Below are positions 50,283 through 60,415 of a DNA stretch of 64,000 nt, piece by piece. Positions within the stretch are counted from its first letter, which is position 1. Each line of letters opens with the position of its first letter. Location: the IMG/VR virus record IMGVR_UViG_3300041964_000083, positions 1-64,000 of that record; one strand, written 5' to 3'. A program made the translations under genes and the position numbers. The notes under the pieces are model-generated. The model was given only the letters and a program-made list of their open reading frames with translations. It did not search any database and had not been told where the DNA came from. This DNA comes from a virus.

Positions 50283-50412
50283 AGTTCAACTACTAATACC
50301 CATCCTCACTTTAATTCGATAAAACCTGCTTAAGTGATGCAAAACTGAGTAGTTCCACCAATTTGCTTGTTGAAATCTTTAGTATTTAGCTAGCGATTTT
50401 ATAAGTATTTTG

Positions 50413-51969
50413 GTGGCTACACGCTACGACTCAGGCAAACTTCGTAAAGCTCATAAAACTGCCGAAGGCGCATTGTTTTCGGAAGCTATTTATGCGCGAG
50501 ATGGCGTTTTAGAGTATCGCCTTCCCAACGGTGGGACAAGGCGAGAACTTCGCTTACCAGAAACCAACTACGACGAGGAAACGCTGACTAGTTACGGCTC
50601 AAAACCTATAACGGTCGAGCATCCACCTGTTTTAGTGACAGCGGATAATGCAAAAACTTATCAAGTTGGAGCATCAGATGCTGAACCAATGTATGAACGT
50701 CGCTACGAAAAGGGTTTTGTTGGCGGCATTGTTCGTATTTGGCATAGCGATGGCGTGAATGCTGTTGAGTGCAATGGGAAGAAAGAAGTATCCATTGGTT
50801 ACACCTGTGACATTGAACCCGTTGGTGGCATCTACTACCCAAAAACAGGCACTTATGTTGTTACCGATGCTGCTCCAGATAAGGGTGGTGAACGATTTGA
50901 CGCCATTCAGCGCAACGTTCGCGTAAACCATATTGCACTTACTTCTAAAGGTCGTGCTGGTCCAGAAGTCTGCTTGCGAATTGATAGCGAAGACGATGAT
51001 GTTGCCATCCTTGCCAAACCGTTTGAATTTCGCAAAGACGAATATGTAATTCCTGATTCTCCTTTACCTACTACTAACTCACCCACAAAACGCATGGCTG
51101 TCATCCGTATCGACAACATGGATTTTTCTGATGTGCCGGAAACTGTTGCGGTACTGATGAACCAAAAACTCAACGCTCTTGTAGAGCTTCAATCTCGCAA
51201 AGACGCTTTAGAGATTCAATTTCAAGAGCGCGAAGAACAACTCGATGAATTGCGAGAACAAGTAGACGAAGTTGCCGACGAGCGCGATCGCGAACGTGGT
51301 AGGGCTGACGCTTTAGAAATTCAACTCGCTGAAGCTGAAAGTAGGCAAGATGCTGCGATGCCATACAAAGGCAAGAAAAAAGGCAAAGCTCCCATTGTTG
51401 AGGTTGACGAAGACGAAGATTTTGACCCAGATGATATCGACGAGCTGGGTGACGATGACGAAGCTGACGATGAGGACGATGACGAAGATATGGAACCTAC
51501 GCCAATACCAAAGAAAAAAGGGGGACGGAAGGATTCTGATTTTGTTGATGTTGACCCTCATCAGCTGTTTGTTGCTTACGTTGATGCCAACAAAATTGTC
51601 CCTGGTTTGATTTCTGAAGACAAACTTGATTCGTTTGCCACACCTACCGATGTTCGTCGGCTGGCTATAGAAACGCTTAATCCCGATATTGACTTAACAA
51701 ATCGGAGTGATGCCTATGTTGATGGGGTTTATGACTTTATCAAATCTCAAAAGCTTCAAACTACCGAACAGTACCCGGAGCAGCTAGAACGTAACGACAG
51801 TATTAACACTACTTCCTATATCGGTTCTCATACACCACCTAGCGAAATTCAAACTGCGATCGCGCAAGCTCGCTCAAATAGCACTCCTACTTCCCCGCTG
51901 CAAGGTGCAGCAGAAAAGCAACGCGACCTCTACATGAATTCTTGGAACAAACCCCTCGACTTGGTTTAA
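50413..51969 (+). CDS. DUF2213 prohead protease/scaffold-like protein
   Basis: A 518-residue protein (GTG 50413; TTG 50410 possible). The N-terminal ~210 residues match DUF2213 (PITVEHPPVLVTADN, EVSIGYTCDIEPV, NHIALTSKGRAGPEV). Then come a coiled coil (LQSRKDALEIQFQEREEQ), an acidic tract of Asp/Glu, and a scaffold-like tail ending NSWNKPLDLV. It probably processes or scaffolds the procapsid. Confidence 0.75.
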   Translation: MATRYDSGKLRKAHKTAEGALFSEAIYARDGVLEYRLPNGGTRRELRLPETNYDEETLTSYGSKPITVEHPPVLVTADNAKTYQVGASDAEPMYERRYEKGFVGGIVRIWHSDGVNAVECNGKKEVSIGYTCDIEPVGGIYYPKTGTYVVTDAAPDKGGERFDAIQRNVRVNHIALTSKGRAGPEVCLRIDSEDDDVAILAKPFEFRKDEYVIPDSPLPTTNSPTKRMAVIRIDNMDFSDVPETVAVLMNQKLNALVELQSRKDALEIQFQEREEQLDELREQVDEVADERDRERGRADALEIQLAEAESRQDAAMPYKGKKKGKAPIVEVDEDEDFDPDDIDELGDDDEADDEDDDEDMEPTPIPKKKGGRKDSDFVDVDPHQLFVAYVDANKIVPGLISEDKLDSFATPTDVRRLAIETLNPDIDLTNRSDAYVDGVYDFIKSQKLQTTEQYPEQLERNDSINTTSYIGSHTPPSEIQTAIAQARSNSTPTSPLQGAAEKQRDLYMNSWNKPLDLV

Positions 51970-51972
51970 ATT

Positions 51973-52848
51973 ATGGCTGAATTCTTTCCCACACATAACC
52001 CAGTCGGAGGGCAAACCGACTATCGCACTGATATGTTTGTTGCCTTACCCGGAATGCTTTCCGGTATGGGTAGCTCACGTATTCTCCCTCACGTTAATGA
52101 CGTTGGTGCTGTTGACACGTACACAATAACCACTGGCGCAGTTACAGCAAACACCGAATACAGCGCAATGATTCAAGGGCAACGCATCAGTTATATGTCA
52201 GATGCTGATCCGACTATTGCTGAAGTCATTACTGGAATCTACAACGAGATTAGGTTAAAACCTACGGTGTATCGTCTTGCCGACTTGACTAAAAACGATA
52301 CAACCAACACGCTTACACTAACTGGACGCATTCAAGGCGTACCGTTAAGCATTACGGGGCAAGGACTAACCGTTACCAAAGTGGTAACGGGTTCTAACCT
52401 ATGTGACGCATCTAATCTTGTCATTCCCTTCGGTCGTTTTGTTGGTCGAAAAACCGATTACAAACTCGACCCGCGTGAAGGTGTGAGTTCAGCAACATTG
52501 ATTGACTCGCTCACTGACGAAATCTTGGGCATCACCAAACGTACTCATCACACCGAACAAGTTGGGTATTTCCACTGCGCTCAAAGTGGATATATGTTCG
52601 GGGACACCATGAACGTCATGGAAGACACCGGAACGATTAAGGGTATCTGGACAGAGTGTGTTGAAGCTGATTTAAAGATTGGCGAGAAAGCCTATTGCGC
52701 GATCGCACCCGGTTTAAAAGGCAAGCTCACTCGCGACACTACGGGCAAAGACATTTCTGCAATGTGCCGAATTGTGGGAGCAACCGAACCTACGGTTGGC
52801 GGACTTTTCATGGCGTTATGCCAGTTCAACCGCTACGGAACTTGGTAG
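51973..52848 (+). CDS. Head decoration/structural protein (DUF2190-like)
   Basis: A 291-residue beta-rich protein between protease and capsid. LIDSLTDEILGITKRTHHTE and FMALCQFNR-type C-terminus, with IKGIWTECVEADLKIGEKAYC, resemble capsid stabilising proteins. Exact family uncertain. Confidence 0.55.
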   Translation: MAEFFPTHNPVGGQTDYRTDMFVALPGMLSGMGSSRILPHVNDVGAVDTYTITTGAVTANTEYSAMIQGQRISYMSDADPTIAEVITGIYNEIRLKPTVYRLADLTKNDTTNTLTLTGRIQGVPLSITGQGLTVTKVVTGSNLCDASNLVIPFGRFVGRKTDYKLDPREGVSSATLIDSLTDEILGITKRTHHTEQVGYFHCAQSGYMFGDTMNVMEDTGTIKGIWTECVEADLKIGEKAYCAIAPGLKGKLTRDTTGKDISAMCRIVGATEPTVGGLFMALCQFNRYGTW

Positions 52849-52889
52849 GCAAAACAGCTAATAACGAACGACTAACAACCAATAATTAA

Positions 52890-53825
52890 ATGGCAATCAA
52901 ATCCTATCAAGCTGAACTTAGAACCGACTCTCCAGGCGTCATGGCATTTGCTCGTGACCTTGAGTACAAAGAAGCTAGGGTAATCGAGCAAGTTTATCCG
53001 GAGAAAAAAGCCGCCAACGGCTTGATGATTCAAATTGAAGAGGTCGAGATGCCGTGGGCGCTCTCCACCAGCTTCCGCATGACAGATGGAGTTGGTAGCT
53101 TCGAGCTAGCCGACGACTTCACCACCAACCTCCCATTCGTGGATATGGTGGCTACCGAATTCAAGAACGATGTTAAATCTTATCGTTCTGGCTACTACTA
53201 CTCCGAAAAAGAAGTAGCAGCTTTTAATCACTTAGGCTTACCTATTGATGAACAAAAGATTGCGCTAGTTCGTAAGGCTTATGTTCAAACACTCAATAGG
53301 CTAATACTGTTTGGCGATCGCAAGACGGGAATGCCGGGATTTGTTAACCATCCTGCGTTCTTGCGTTCAATCTCTCCCTATAAACTCGACGGTTCTGTAG
53401 GAAATGCCAACCAGCTTATCTCCGCACTTACATTTGGGATGAGTGCTGTATCTGACTCTACAATCGACGCGCTCGAATGTGACACCATCTGGCTTCCACG
53501 TAAACAGTTTACGTTTATGAACTCCCAAGCCCGGATGGATGGTGCTCTGGAAAAAACTGTACTCAAGTTCTTTAAGGAGAACAACACTAACCCAAACGTT
53601 CAGATCGGCTGGATGCGGGAATTAGAAGGTTGTGGACCTAACGGGGAAGACGTAGCACTCTTCTACTCTAGAAACCCCATGTATGTAAAGGCGCGTATTA
53701 CTGACCCCTTCCGCTTCCGTCAGCTGATGGTCTACCCGTTCATGCTGTATCGCCCTGTGGCGTTTGATTGGAACGGCATCCAAGTTTACAACCCCTACTC
53801 CGTTCATGTCATGATCGGAGTTTAA
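52890..53825 (+). CDS. Major capsid protein (DUF2184-like)
   Basis: A 311-residue protein. EKKAANGLMIQIEEVEMPWA, FVDMVATEFKNDVKSYRSGY, ALVRKAYVQTLNRLILFGD, GMPGFVNHPAF and the C-terminal YVKARITDPFRFRQLMVYPF match the DUF2184 capsid group of HK97-fold proteins. Its position after scaffold and decoration genes agrees. Confidence 0.8.
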   Translation: MAIKSYQAELRTDSPGVMAFARDLEYKEARVIEQVYPEKKAANGLMIQIEEVEMPWALSTSFRMTDGVGSFELADDFTTNLPFVDMVATEFKNDVKSYRSGYYYSEKEVAAFNHLGLPIDEQKIALVRKAYVQTLNRLILFGDRKTGMPGFVNHPAFLRSISPYKLDGSVGNANQLISALTFGMSAVSDSTIDALECDTIWLPRKQFTFMNSQARMDGALEKTVLKFFKENNTNPNVQIGWMRELEGCGPNGEDVALFYSRNPMYVKARITDPFRFRQLMVYPFMLYRPVAFDWNGIQVYNPYSVHVMIGV

Positions 53826-53870
53826 TCCTATAGTACTCACTACTCACTACTCAGCACCAACGACTAAACA

Positions 53871-54398
53871 ATGCCTGAAACAGAATCTAAAGTACAAGTT
53901 AAAGTTGTCGAAAAACGACTACCCGAATATTACGCAGTGGCACATCGTCCTAAACTCGATCAACCTCAGCGTATGGGACATCTCATTTTTGCTTACCCAA
54001 AAGAAAATGAGTTTGAGTTTAACAAAAATGTCCAAACCCAAGTCTTGATGGGTGTTTTAACCTTAAAAGAGGGATGTACGTTTGTTGACTACGCAATTTG
54101 GCAAGCTGCCATGTCCTTTCCACAGAATCAGAAAGAAGTGGAACGAATGCAGGGTGTAGGTGCGATCGCAATCTTCATACCTAACGCAGAAACTACATCA
54201 CGCGACAGCACCGATTTTACGACTATTGGTGCTGCGGTATCCGTGATTGGCTTCTGTAATGATTTGAGTTGGCTAGAGAAGTCTAGGAATCGGGACAAGC
54301 GCTTAGAAATTGATAAAGCGATCGCAGCGCGGCTAGAACAAGTTGCAGAAAAGACCAAGAACCCACAACAATCGTTTCCAGTAGGTTCATTTATCTAG
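53871..54398 (+). CDS. Hypothetical head-module protein
   Basis: A 175-residue protein with a beta-rich middle and a charged helical end. By position between capsid and connectors it is probably virion-associated or an assembly factor. No family recognised. Confidence 0.5.
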   Translation: MPETESKVQVKVVEKRLPEYYAVAHRPKLDQPQRMGHLIFAYPKENEFEFNKNVQTQVLMGVLTLKEGCTFVDYAIWQAAMSFPQNQKEVERMQGVGAIAIFIPNAETTSRDSTDFTTIGAAVSVIGFCNDLSWLEKSRNRDKRLEIDKAIAARLEQVAEKTKNPQQSFPVGSFI

Positions 54399-54406
54399 GT
54401 TAAATC

Positions 54407-54607
54407 ATGGTACTTAACATCAAATCTAAGGAATTACCTTTTGATCTCGTTGGCGATCAGGTTCGTTATCCTAACGGGCAGTTAGAGCCTGTTAATGGTA
54501 CACATTTGGCATTGGTTCAAATATTTCTACTCAAAGAAATACTAGCTGAACAAAAAAAGTCAAATGAAACACCTGAGCCGTCTCCACCAGCAACCAAAAC
54601 AAAATAG
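54407..54607 (+). CDS. Small head-module protein
   Basis: A 66-residue protein (VLNIKSKELPFDLVGDQVRY) with a polar Pro/Lys tail. Unknown. Confidence 0.45.
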   Translation: MVLNIKSKELPFDLVGDQVRYPNGQLEPVNGTHLALVQIFLLKEILAEQKKSNETPEPSPPATKTK

Positions 54608-54624
54608 TATAAATTAACGTAATT

Positions 54625-54644
54625 TTGACAACGCATCGTTGTCA
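54625..54644. repeat. Dispersed palindrome, copy 10
   Basis: TTGACAAC, spacer GCATC, GTTGTCA. It is in the short gap between two small head-module genes and could act as a hairpin in the late transcript. Confidence 0.8.
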
Positions 54645-54655
54645 GTTTGATTTTT

Positions 54656-54832
54656 ATGACTACTCAACAAGACAGAGAACACGCACAGAAGTTACTCGAT
54701 ATTCGTAATGCCGGACGCCCCAAGCGCACTATTGTCGGCAATACATTGGTAATTACCAACGGTTCAGATACGATCAATTTATCCATGTTTACCAGCAACG
54801 TTCAGTCAGAACGAACGGCAATATTCCGATGA
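54656..54832 (+). CDS. Small head-module protein
   Basis: A 58-residue protein (DREHAQKLLDIRNAGRPKRTI). ATG 54656 is preferred to TTG 54647. It overlaps the connector gene by four bases. Unknown. Confidence 0.45.
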   Translation: MTTQQDREHAQKLLDIRNAGRPKRTIVGNTLVITNGSDTINLSMFTSNVQSERTAIFR

Positions 54833-55248
54833 CTCGTGAAGAATTTCTACTCAGCTATCCTGAGTTTGCTCGTCTGAGAGCTTCTATAATTACAAGCACT
54901 ATAACGCTTGCTGAAATAAGCTGCCCTGTTGCCAAATGGGGGACAATGCAGCCGATCGCGGTTGGGTTATTTACAGCGCACACGCTATCAGCACGCTACA
55001 ACCAACTATCAGTCACTGCTTCAACAGCCGGTGCGATCGCGGCAGGCAATCAGGTGAGTTTTCCATCTGTTCCGACTAGTGGTGGTAGTGGTGCTGAGGA
55101 TGATGCGTTCTTGGGGATGACAACTTATGGTGTTCGGCTCAAACAGTACAAAGATCAGCTTGGAGAATTAGCAAAGCTAGGTATGTTAGGCGATGAAGCC
55201 AAGGGTTATCAAGAATCTGTATCGGCTAATACAGGATTTGCTTTCTGA
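54829..55248 (+). CDS. Head-tail connector-like protein (DUF4054)
   Basis: A 139-residue protein. FLLSYPEFARLRASIITSTI, KWGTMQPIAVGLFTAHTLS and ...TTYGVRLKQYKDQL match DUF4054 connector proteins that close the portal after packaging. Confidence 0.75.
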   Translation: MTREEFLLSYPEFARLRASIITSTITLAEISCPVAKWGTMQPIAVGLFTAHTLSARYNQLSVTASTAGAIAAGNQVSFPSVPTSGGSGAEDDAFLGMTTYGVRLKQYKDQLGELAKLGMLGDEAKGYQESVSANTGFAF

Positions 55249-55667
55249 TGTGGGGAGAACATCTCAGTGACATGATTGGGTTAAGAGATGAGCTAGCAGC
55301 TGAAGCTGAAGGACTCGACACAATTCGATCGCTTATCATCCGTCGTCGTAATCGAGACGATGAAACATTCCTGGAAATAACACCTAAGCCCCACATTACC
55401 TACACATCGCCACAAGAGAAGGGGTTAGAAGGCGCTACTCAAATTCAAGCCGCTAACCAGCAATTTCAGGTAAAGGGTATTAGTAAACGGTATTTGTACG
55501 GGGATTTAGTTGGGCAGCGACTTGACTATTGGATAGATGGCGTTGTTGTAGACGAACAGCTTACCGAAGGTATTCAGTGTAGCTTTGTCTCGATTGAGGA
55601 GAAGAGTACTACGTGGGATATGGTGTTAGAGAGCAAAATAGGAGAGCAGCAAGTCTATGTTTATTGA
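55248..55667 (+). CDS. Neck/tail-associated hypothetical protein
   Basis: A 139-residue protein, beta-rich, starting at the previous stop (TGATG). It has the place of a neck or tail-completion protein, but no family match is visible. Confidence 0.5.
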   Translation: MWGEHLSDMIGLRDELAAEAEGLDTIRSLIIRRRNRDDETFLEITPKPHITYTSPQEKGLEGATQIQAANQQFQVKGISKRYLYGDLVGQRLDYWIDGVVVDEQLTEGIQCSFVSIEEKSTTWDMVLESKIGEQQVYVY

Positions 55668-55872
55668 CGACTCACACCTTAAGAAATCGCTATTTAGTGA
55701 CATCTGCACCAAATGCAAGCACTTAGACTTAGAATCTGCCAAAACAGATAAGAAAATCTGTACAGCATTCCCCGATGGTATCCCATTTGAAATATGGTCG
55801 GGTAAGAATGACCACAAGAAACCCTATCCAGGTGATCGCGGTATTCAATTTAAGCTCAAAACCATTAAATGA
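55657..55872 (+). CDS. Small CxxC protein with FPDGIP/PYPGD motif
   Basis: A 71-residue protein. [25 protein letters not shown], and YPGDRGIQF form a pattern I recognise as a widespread short phage/bacterial protein with no known function, often next to head or toxin genes. The CxxC/His/Cys set could bind zinc. It overlaps the neighbours. Confidence 0.6.
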   Translation: MFIDDSHLKKSLFSDICTKCKHLDLESAKTDKKICTAFPDGIPFEIWSGKNDHKKPYPGDRGIQFKLKTIK

Positions 55873-57311
55873 ACGCAGCAACTCTCCCTAAACTTAGCCC
55901 TCAGCAACGCATTCGATTAATGCTCAAGCGTGTTATCGAGAGCGGATTTACGTCAGGGATTAATGGGGTGTTGAGTTTTGATTTGGAAGAAGATGGAAAG
56001 ATAACGGGAAAGTTTTTAGAGAATCGTCAGGTTTATGACTTCGCGATTACACCTAACAATATTTTGAGTTATGTAGAATCAAAAGTTAGGAGTGATGCTT
56101 ACCTTATTGGCTACTACGGAGATAGCGGTTTATTAAAATATGGAGCAAGACTAGACACAAGTAGTAGCAAGCGTCGTTGTGTAGCAGGTAAGCCATGCGG
56201 AAAGACTTGTATTACCAAAGGCAAGAAGTGTTCGATTAAGCTTGGCAATGTCGCAGCTAAAACAATGGGTGCAATTCGCACTCAATTAAAATCTGCACCG
56301 CCTGACACAAATAAGCAAGATGTTGCCAAAAAATATAATGTAACTCCATTAATAGCAGCCGGTGCTATAGCAGGTGCTGCTGTAATTGGGATGTCCGCAG
56401 CTAGCTATATGGCATTTCGTTCTGAATATCGAGAAGGATTTAAGGAGTCTGCCGAAAAGGTAAAAACAGCTGTTAAAGAGAAGCTTGACAAGGATTCTGA
56501 TACTACACCGCTTAAGACAGGCTTGAATGGTGACAAAGACATTGATGCTGATGAAATAACACTTGTTGTTGGTGGTTTTGCTGGACAAGATGGAAAAAAT
56601 TCTGAAAAATGGGCAAAACAATTACTAGGTAATGATGGATTATTTGATAATCATTATGTAGAGCCTATTGAAAATAAAGAATTTGATGTAGATTTTCAAG
56701 AACATATTGAAAACACTAAAAAAGGTCAGTTTAGTCCTGGAACAATTACAGGAAATAATAAAATTTTAGCAATGGAAATGTCTTGGGCAAAGATGCTCAA
56801 TACAGCTATTGGTAAAAAACATAACCCTGTTTCAGTGAACCTTGCAACCCAAGCTTATTATTATCACCAAAAATATCCAGATAAACCTATTAACTTGATG
56901 GGTTATTCGGCGGGTGGGATGGTTACACACGAAGCTGCGGAGATATTAAAAGAGTTGGGTGTTACTAAAAATGTAAAAACCGCTAATTTTGGTAGCCCTT
57001 ATTGGGGGTTGACAGAAAAAGTTGGAGATTCAATTACATTTGCATCTGATAACGATCAGAATATGACAGGAATGCCCATTCGCGATCGCGTAGAAGTAAG
57101 TTCAGTACATAATCATTTTGATTATTTAAAAAACCCTACGGTTAGAAAACAACTCAAAGGATTCTTGGGTGGTAAAGCCGTATCTGGTGAAAAAATTAGC
57201 AAAGAGCAAGAAGAGCGCATTAAAAAAGCTCAGTCACGACGGGAAAAACGTAATCCTGAAGAATTGAAGCGAAAATTAGAAGAGCGCAATAGACGGAGAA
57301 AACAAAACTAA
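55869..57311 (+). CDS. Cysteine-signature protein with serine-hydrolase domain
   Basis: A 480-residue protein. N-module ([30 protein letters not shown]) to SDAYLIGYY; signature [18 protein letters not shown]; a membrane segment ([20 protein letters not shown]) and [10 protein letters not shown]; then an alpha/beta-hydrolase with nucleophile Ser347 in [18 protein letters not shown], an Asp in ASDNDQ and His in VHNHFDYL. The tail is very basic. A lipase- or esterase-like activity on the membrane or wall is plausible. Confidence 0.7.
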   Translation: MNAATLPKLSPQQRIRLMLKRVIESGFTSGINGVLSFDLEEDGKITGKFLENRQVYDFAITPNNILSYVESKVRSDAYLIGYYGDSGLLKYGARLDTSSSKRRCVAGKPCGKTCITKGKKCSIKLGNVAAKTMGAIRTQLKSAPPDTNKQDVAKKYNVTPLIAAGAIAGAAVIGMSAASYMAFRSEYREGFKESAEKVKTAVKEKLDKDSDTTPLKTGLNGDKDIDADEITLVVGGFAGQDGKNSEKWAKQLLGNDGLFDNHYVEPIENKEFDVDFQEHIENTKKGQFSPGTITGNNKILAMEMSWAKMLNTAIGKKHNPVSVNLATQAYYYHQKYPDKPINLMGYSAGGMVTHEAAEILKELGVTKNVKTANFGSPYWGLTEKVGDSITFASDNDQNMTGMPIRDRVEVSSVHNHFDYLKNPTVRKQLKGFLGGKAVSGEKISKEQEERIKKAQSRREKRNPEELKRKLEERNRRRKQN

Positions 57312-59569
57312 TGGTTGCAACTTCAGTTTCTACACCGTCTAGACAACAGACCGCATTAGCTTTAAAAAAGATTATTGAGTCTTCATTTACTAGCGGTATA
57401 GATGCTGTACTTAGTTTTGCGTTGGATGAAGACAATACGATTACAGGTAAATTTTTAGAAAATCGTCAAGTTTATACTTTTGAGATATCTCCAAAAAACA
57501 GAATTCGGTATGTTGAAGCACAAGCAAAAAGCGATGCATATCTAGCGGGTTTTGTTGAAGTTATGCCTATCCGCTTAGACAAAATGAACGGAGGTAAGAA
57601 GAAGCGCTGTATTGTTGGTAAAGCGTGTGGTGGTACTTGTATAGCAAAAGGAAAGGTGTGCGATCGCGAACTATCACCTAAAGCTGCCCAATTAAGTAAC
57701 GCAGTGCGAAAGGTGTTAGGTGGCAGCACAACTAAACCACCCGAACAGAAATTTCCAAAGATTAATCCAGGTCTTGTCGGTGCAGCTGTATTTGCAGCTG
57801 GGGTATTAGGTGTGCCTGTTGCTGGATATTTAGCAACAAGAGCAACATACCGCGCAGGCTTTAGTGAATCTGCGGAGATTGCTAAAAAAGAAGCTGAAAA
57901 ATTAGCAACTCAAAATTATAAATGGACTAAACGAGACAAAAAGCTTATTGCAGCTTCAAAGTTTAAAGGCGAAGGTGTTCCTGAACCTAAAAGTGAAGGA
58001 GAGCCAGCAATTCCAGATGTACTCTACGGTGGAACTCCTAATGAACGGTATTTTTTAGGGGAAGTCGGAAAACGCTACGGCAAAGAACCAAGCGAAATGT
58101 ACAAAAAAGCTAAGCAAATTACGTTAGTTGCTAATGGGTTTGCCGGAGAAGACAACACGGACTCAGGCGTCAGTGTTTCAGGCGATTTGATGGGTAACGA
58201 TGGTCTATTTGACGATCACCACGTTGTTCCTATTGATGCGTCTGGTTTTTCCCCTAATTTCATGAAAGGTGAAGAAATTGCCAAAAACGTTTTAGAAAAA
58301 GTATTTAAAGAAGGTCGTAACCCCGTAGCCGTCAGAATGGCGTCACACGCCTACGCATTTAGTAAAAAACATCCAGATGTACCTATTAACCTAATTGGTT
58401 ATTCTGGTGCTGGAATGGCAACCCATGAGGCACAGGAAATATTAAAACAAATGGGTGTTAAGGTACGTGTTGCTAACTTTGGCTCACCTTACGGGGGGTT
58501 AACTGAAAAAGTAGGTGACTCGGTAACATTTAACAGCCCATCAGATTTTGTTACTCGTCATACACCTGTTCGAGACGAAATTAATGTTCCTCATGTAGAT
58601 GGACATTTTAAATATTTATTAGATAGCAAAGTCAGAGGAAAACTTCGGGATTACTTTGACGGCAAGAAAATTAAAGGTGAGCCAACATCTCTTGAGCAAG
58701 AAAGACACGCTCAAAATGTACTGAAAAAAGAGACATCGGCGTTTGCTGAAAAACAAGCTCGGTTAAGAGAAATTGACCGTAAGCGGAAAGAGCGTGGAGC
58801 AAAACGTAGTAAAAAAAAACTAGATAGCATCAAACCAAATTGTTCACCTAAAAGTAAATTGTGTGGCACTCGCTGTGTTCCTAAAGAATACAATTGCAAA
58901 CAAACTAAACAAAAACCATTCAATGCAACAAATGCTGTTTCTATAGGTGTTGGAATAGCTGCTACTGTGGGACTTGGGGCAGCTATAGCCATTCCGGCAT
59001 CGATGGCTCTACATACAGAAATTGCAAAAAATCGTGCTGAAACTGTAAAACGCAACGTTGAAAAAGAAGAAGATGCAATTAAAGACTCACCTGTTGAGCA
59101 TTTTGTAATTATTAATCCCAAAACAGGAAAGACAATAGCAAAAGGTTCTAGCAACGAAGCAACAAGAGTGGATATTCCTACTGAAGCTATGGGTAAAATG
59201 AAGGGCGCTATTTTTACCCATAATCATCCCAAAGCTCTTAATTTTCCAGAATCTCATCCTCAAGGTAAAGGTACTAGTTTTTCTGAAGCTGATATTCGTA
59301 TTTCTTGTCAAATGAATGTTAAAGAGATGCGTGCTGTGAGCCGAAAATATCGTCATAGCTTAAGCGTAGGTGCTAAGGGTTGGGGGGATTGGGATAATCA
59401 AGTAAAACCTATATACGACAAACACGACGAACAACTTCTAAAGGAATGTCAAGATCATATACTTTCTCGCAAATACAAAGCCGCAGAGCTAAACGCAATT
59501 TATCACCACGAACTCAATAAGCGTGTAGCTAAAGATATGGGATGGACTTACATACGAACACCTATTTAA
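57311..59569 (+). CDS. Cysteine-signature protein with hydrolase and JAB/RadC-like domains
   Basis: A 752-residue protein. N-module, SDAYLAGF, signature 1 CIVGKACGGTCIAKGKVC, membrane segment, and a hydrolase (Ser365 in IGYSGAGM; the second Gly of GxSxG is Ala). Then a basic linker, signature 2 CSPKSKLCGTRCVPKEYNC, a second membrane segment (SIGVGIAATVGLGAAIAIP), and a C-terminal JAB/RadC-like domain with VEHFVIINPKTG, THNHP and SFSEADI. The end reads AKDMGWTY. It is a head-to-tail fusion of two family members. Confidence 0.7.
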   Translation: MVATSVSTPSRQQTALALKKIIESSFTSGIDAVLSFALDEDNTITGKFLENRQVYTFEISPKNRIRYVEAQAKSDAYLAGFVEVMPIRLDKMNGGKKKRCIVGKACGGTCIAKGKVCDRELSPKAAQLSNAVRKVLGGSTTKPPEQKFPKINPGLVGAAVFAAGVLGVPVAGYLATRATYRAGFSESAEIAKKEAEKLATQNYKWTKRDKKLIAASKFKGEGVPEPKSEGEPAIPDVLYGGTPNERYFLGEVGKRYGKEPSEMYKKAKQITLVANGFAGEDNTDSGVSVSGDLMGNDGLFDDHHVVPIDASGFSPNFMKGEEIAKNVLEKVFKEGRNPVAVRMASHAYAFSKKHPDVPINLIGYSGAGMATHEAQEILKQMGVKVRVANFGSPYGGLTEKVGDSVTFNSPSDFVTRHTPVRDEINVPHVDGHFKYLLDSKVRGKLRDYFDGKKIKGEPTSLEQERHAQNVLKKETSAFAEKQARLREIDRKRKERGAKRSKKKLDSIKPNCSPKSKLCGTRCVPKEYNCKQTKQKPFNATNAVSIGVGIAATVGLGAAIAIPASMALHTEIAKNRAETVKRNVEKEEDAIKDSPVEHFVIINPKTGKTIAKGSSNEATRVDIPTEAMGKMKGAIFTHNHPKALNFPESHPQGKGTSFSEADIRISCQMNVKEMRAVSRKYRHSLSVGAKGWGDWDNQVKPIYDKHDEQLLKECQDHILSRKYKAAELNAIYHHELNKRVAKDMGWTYIRTPI

Positions 59570-59650
59570 CAACATTGATTCAATTTTGAGTAGTTTTTAT
59601 AACCATCACGTACACGACCCTAAACTTAAGAAGTCGCGCTATGTCTTGTT

Positions 59651-60415
59651 TTGGCAGATTTATCAGACACCTACGTTGAGGCGTTACTCTTGCAGTTGGC
59701 TAGGGGTGATTCTGCTTGTAATGCTACTGAGCGTGTGCGATCGCGTGCTTATCGTCAAGGATTTTTGAGAATTGACCGCACAACCCCTAACTGTTCGCCC
59801 AAAAGCAAGTTGTGCGGAAATGCTTGTGTGCCTAAAACCAAAAAATGCAAATCGACAACAAAGCTATCTAGAGCAAGCTCACCAGACTTTGTTAGACAGA
59901 GAGTTGAGGCTGAAGAAGACAAACTAAAAGATCTTCCATACGAACACTTGTTAATAATCGATTCTAAGACTGGCGATGTACTAGCTCACCGTACTGACAA
60001 TCACCCTACACAGGTAGGTTTTGATGCTAGCGACTTTCCCAAGATAAAAGGCGCGATCGTTACCCACAATCATCCAAATGCTTACGGGTTCCCACCTAGC
60101 CATCCTGCTTCTAAAGGTATAAGTCTATCCCCTCCTGATATTCAAGTGGCTTGTACTTTTCGTCCAAAAGAAATGCGGGCTGTAAGCGCAGGCTATCGAC
60201 ACGTTCTTAGTCCGGGTGAAAAAGGTTGGGGGGATTGGAACTGGCGGGTAAAGCCAGTTTACGAGAAACACGAACGTCAAGTGATGAATGAATTTCAAAC
60301 AGATTTAATTTTAGGGAGAAAAGCAGCGTCACAGCTAGAAGCAGATTACCACCATGAAATAAATACTCGAACCGCAAAAGAGTTGGGATGGAAATACGAA
60401 AGGCAGGTTATTTAG
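59651..60415 (+). CDS. Cysteine-signature protein with JAB/RadC-like domain
   Basis: A 254-residue paralogue of the C-terminal third of the previous protein. Signature CSPKSKLCGNACVPKTKKC; a helical link; YEHLLIIDSKTGDVL; VTHNHPNAYGFPPSHP; and SLSPPDI, matching the E...HxHP...SxxD metal-site pattern of JAMM/RadC domains; and AKELGWKY at the end. No membrane segment is visible. TTG start at 59651. Confidence 0.65.
   Translation: MADLSDTYVEALLLQLARGDSACNATERVRSRAYRQGFLRIDRTTPNCSPKSKLCGNACVPKTKKCKSTTKLSRASSPDFVRQRVEAEEDKLKDLPYEHLLIIDSKTGDVLAHRTDNHPTQVGFDASDFPKIKGAIVTHNHPNAYGFPPSHPASKGISLSPPDIQVACTFRPKEMRAVSAGYRHVLSPGEKGWGDWNWRVKPVYEKHERQVMNEFQTDLILGRKAASQLEADYHHEINTRTAKELGWKYERQVI

Noticed and set aside
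59586-59768. Hydrophobic 60-codon ORF before the JAB-like gene
   Set aside because: Overlaps the supported gene at 59651 in another frame and lacks a ribosome-binding site.
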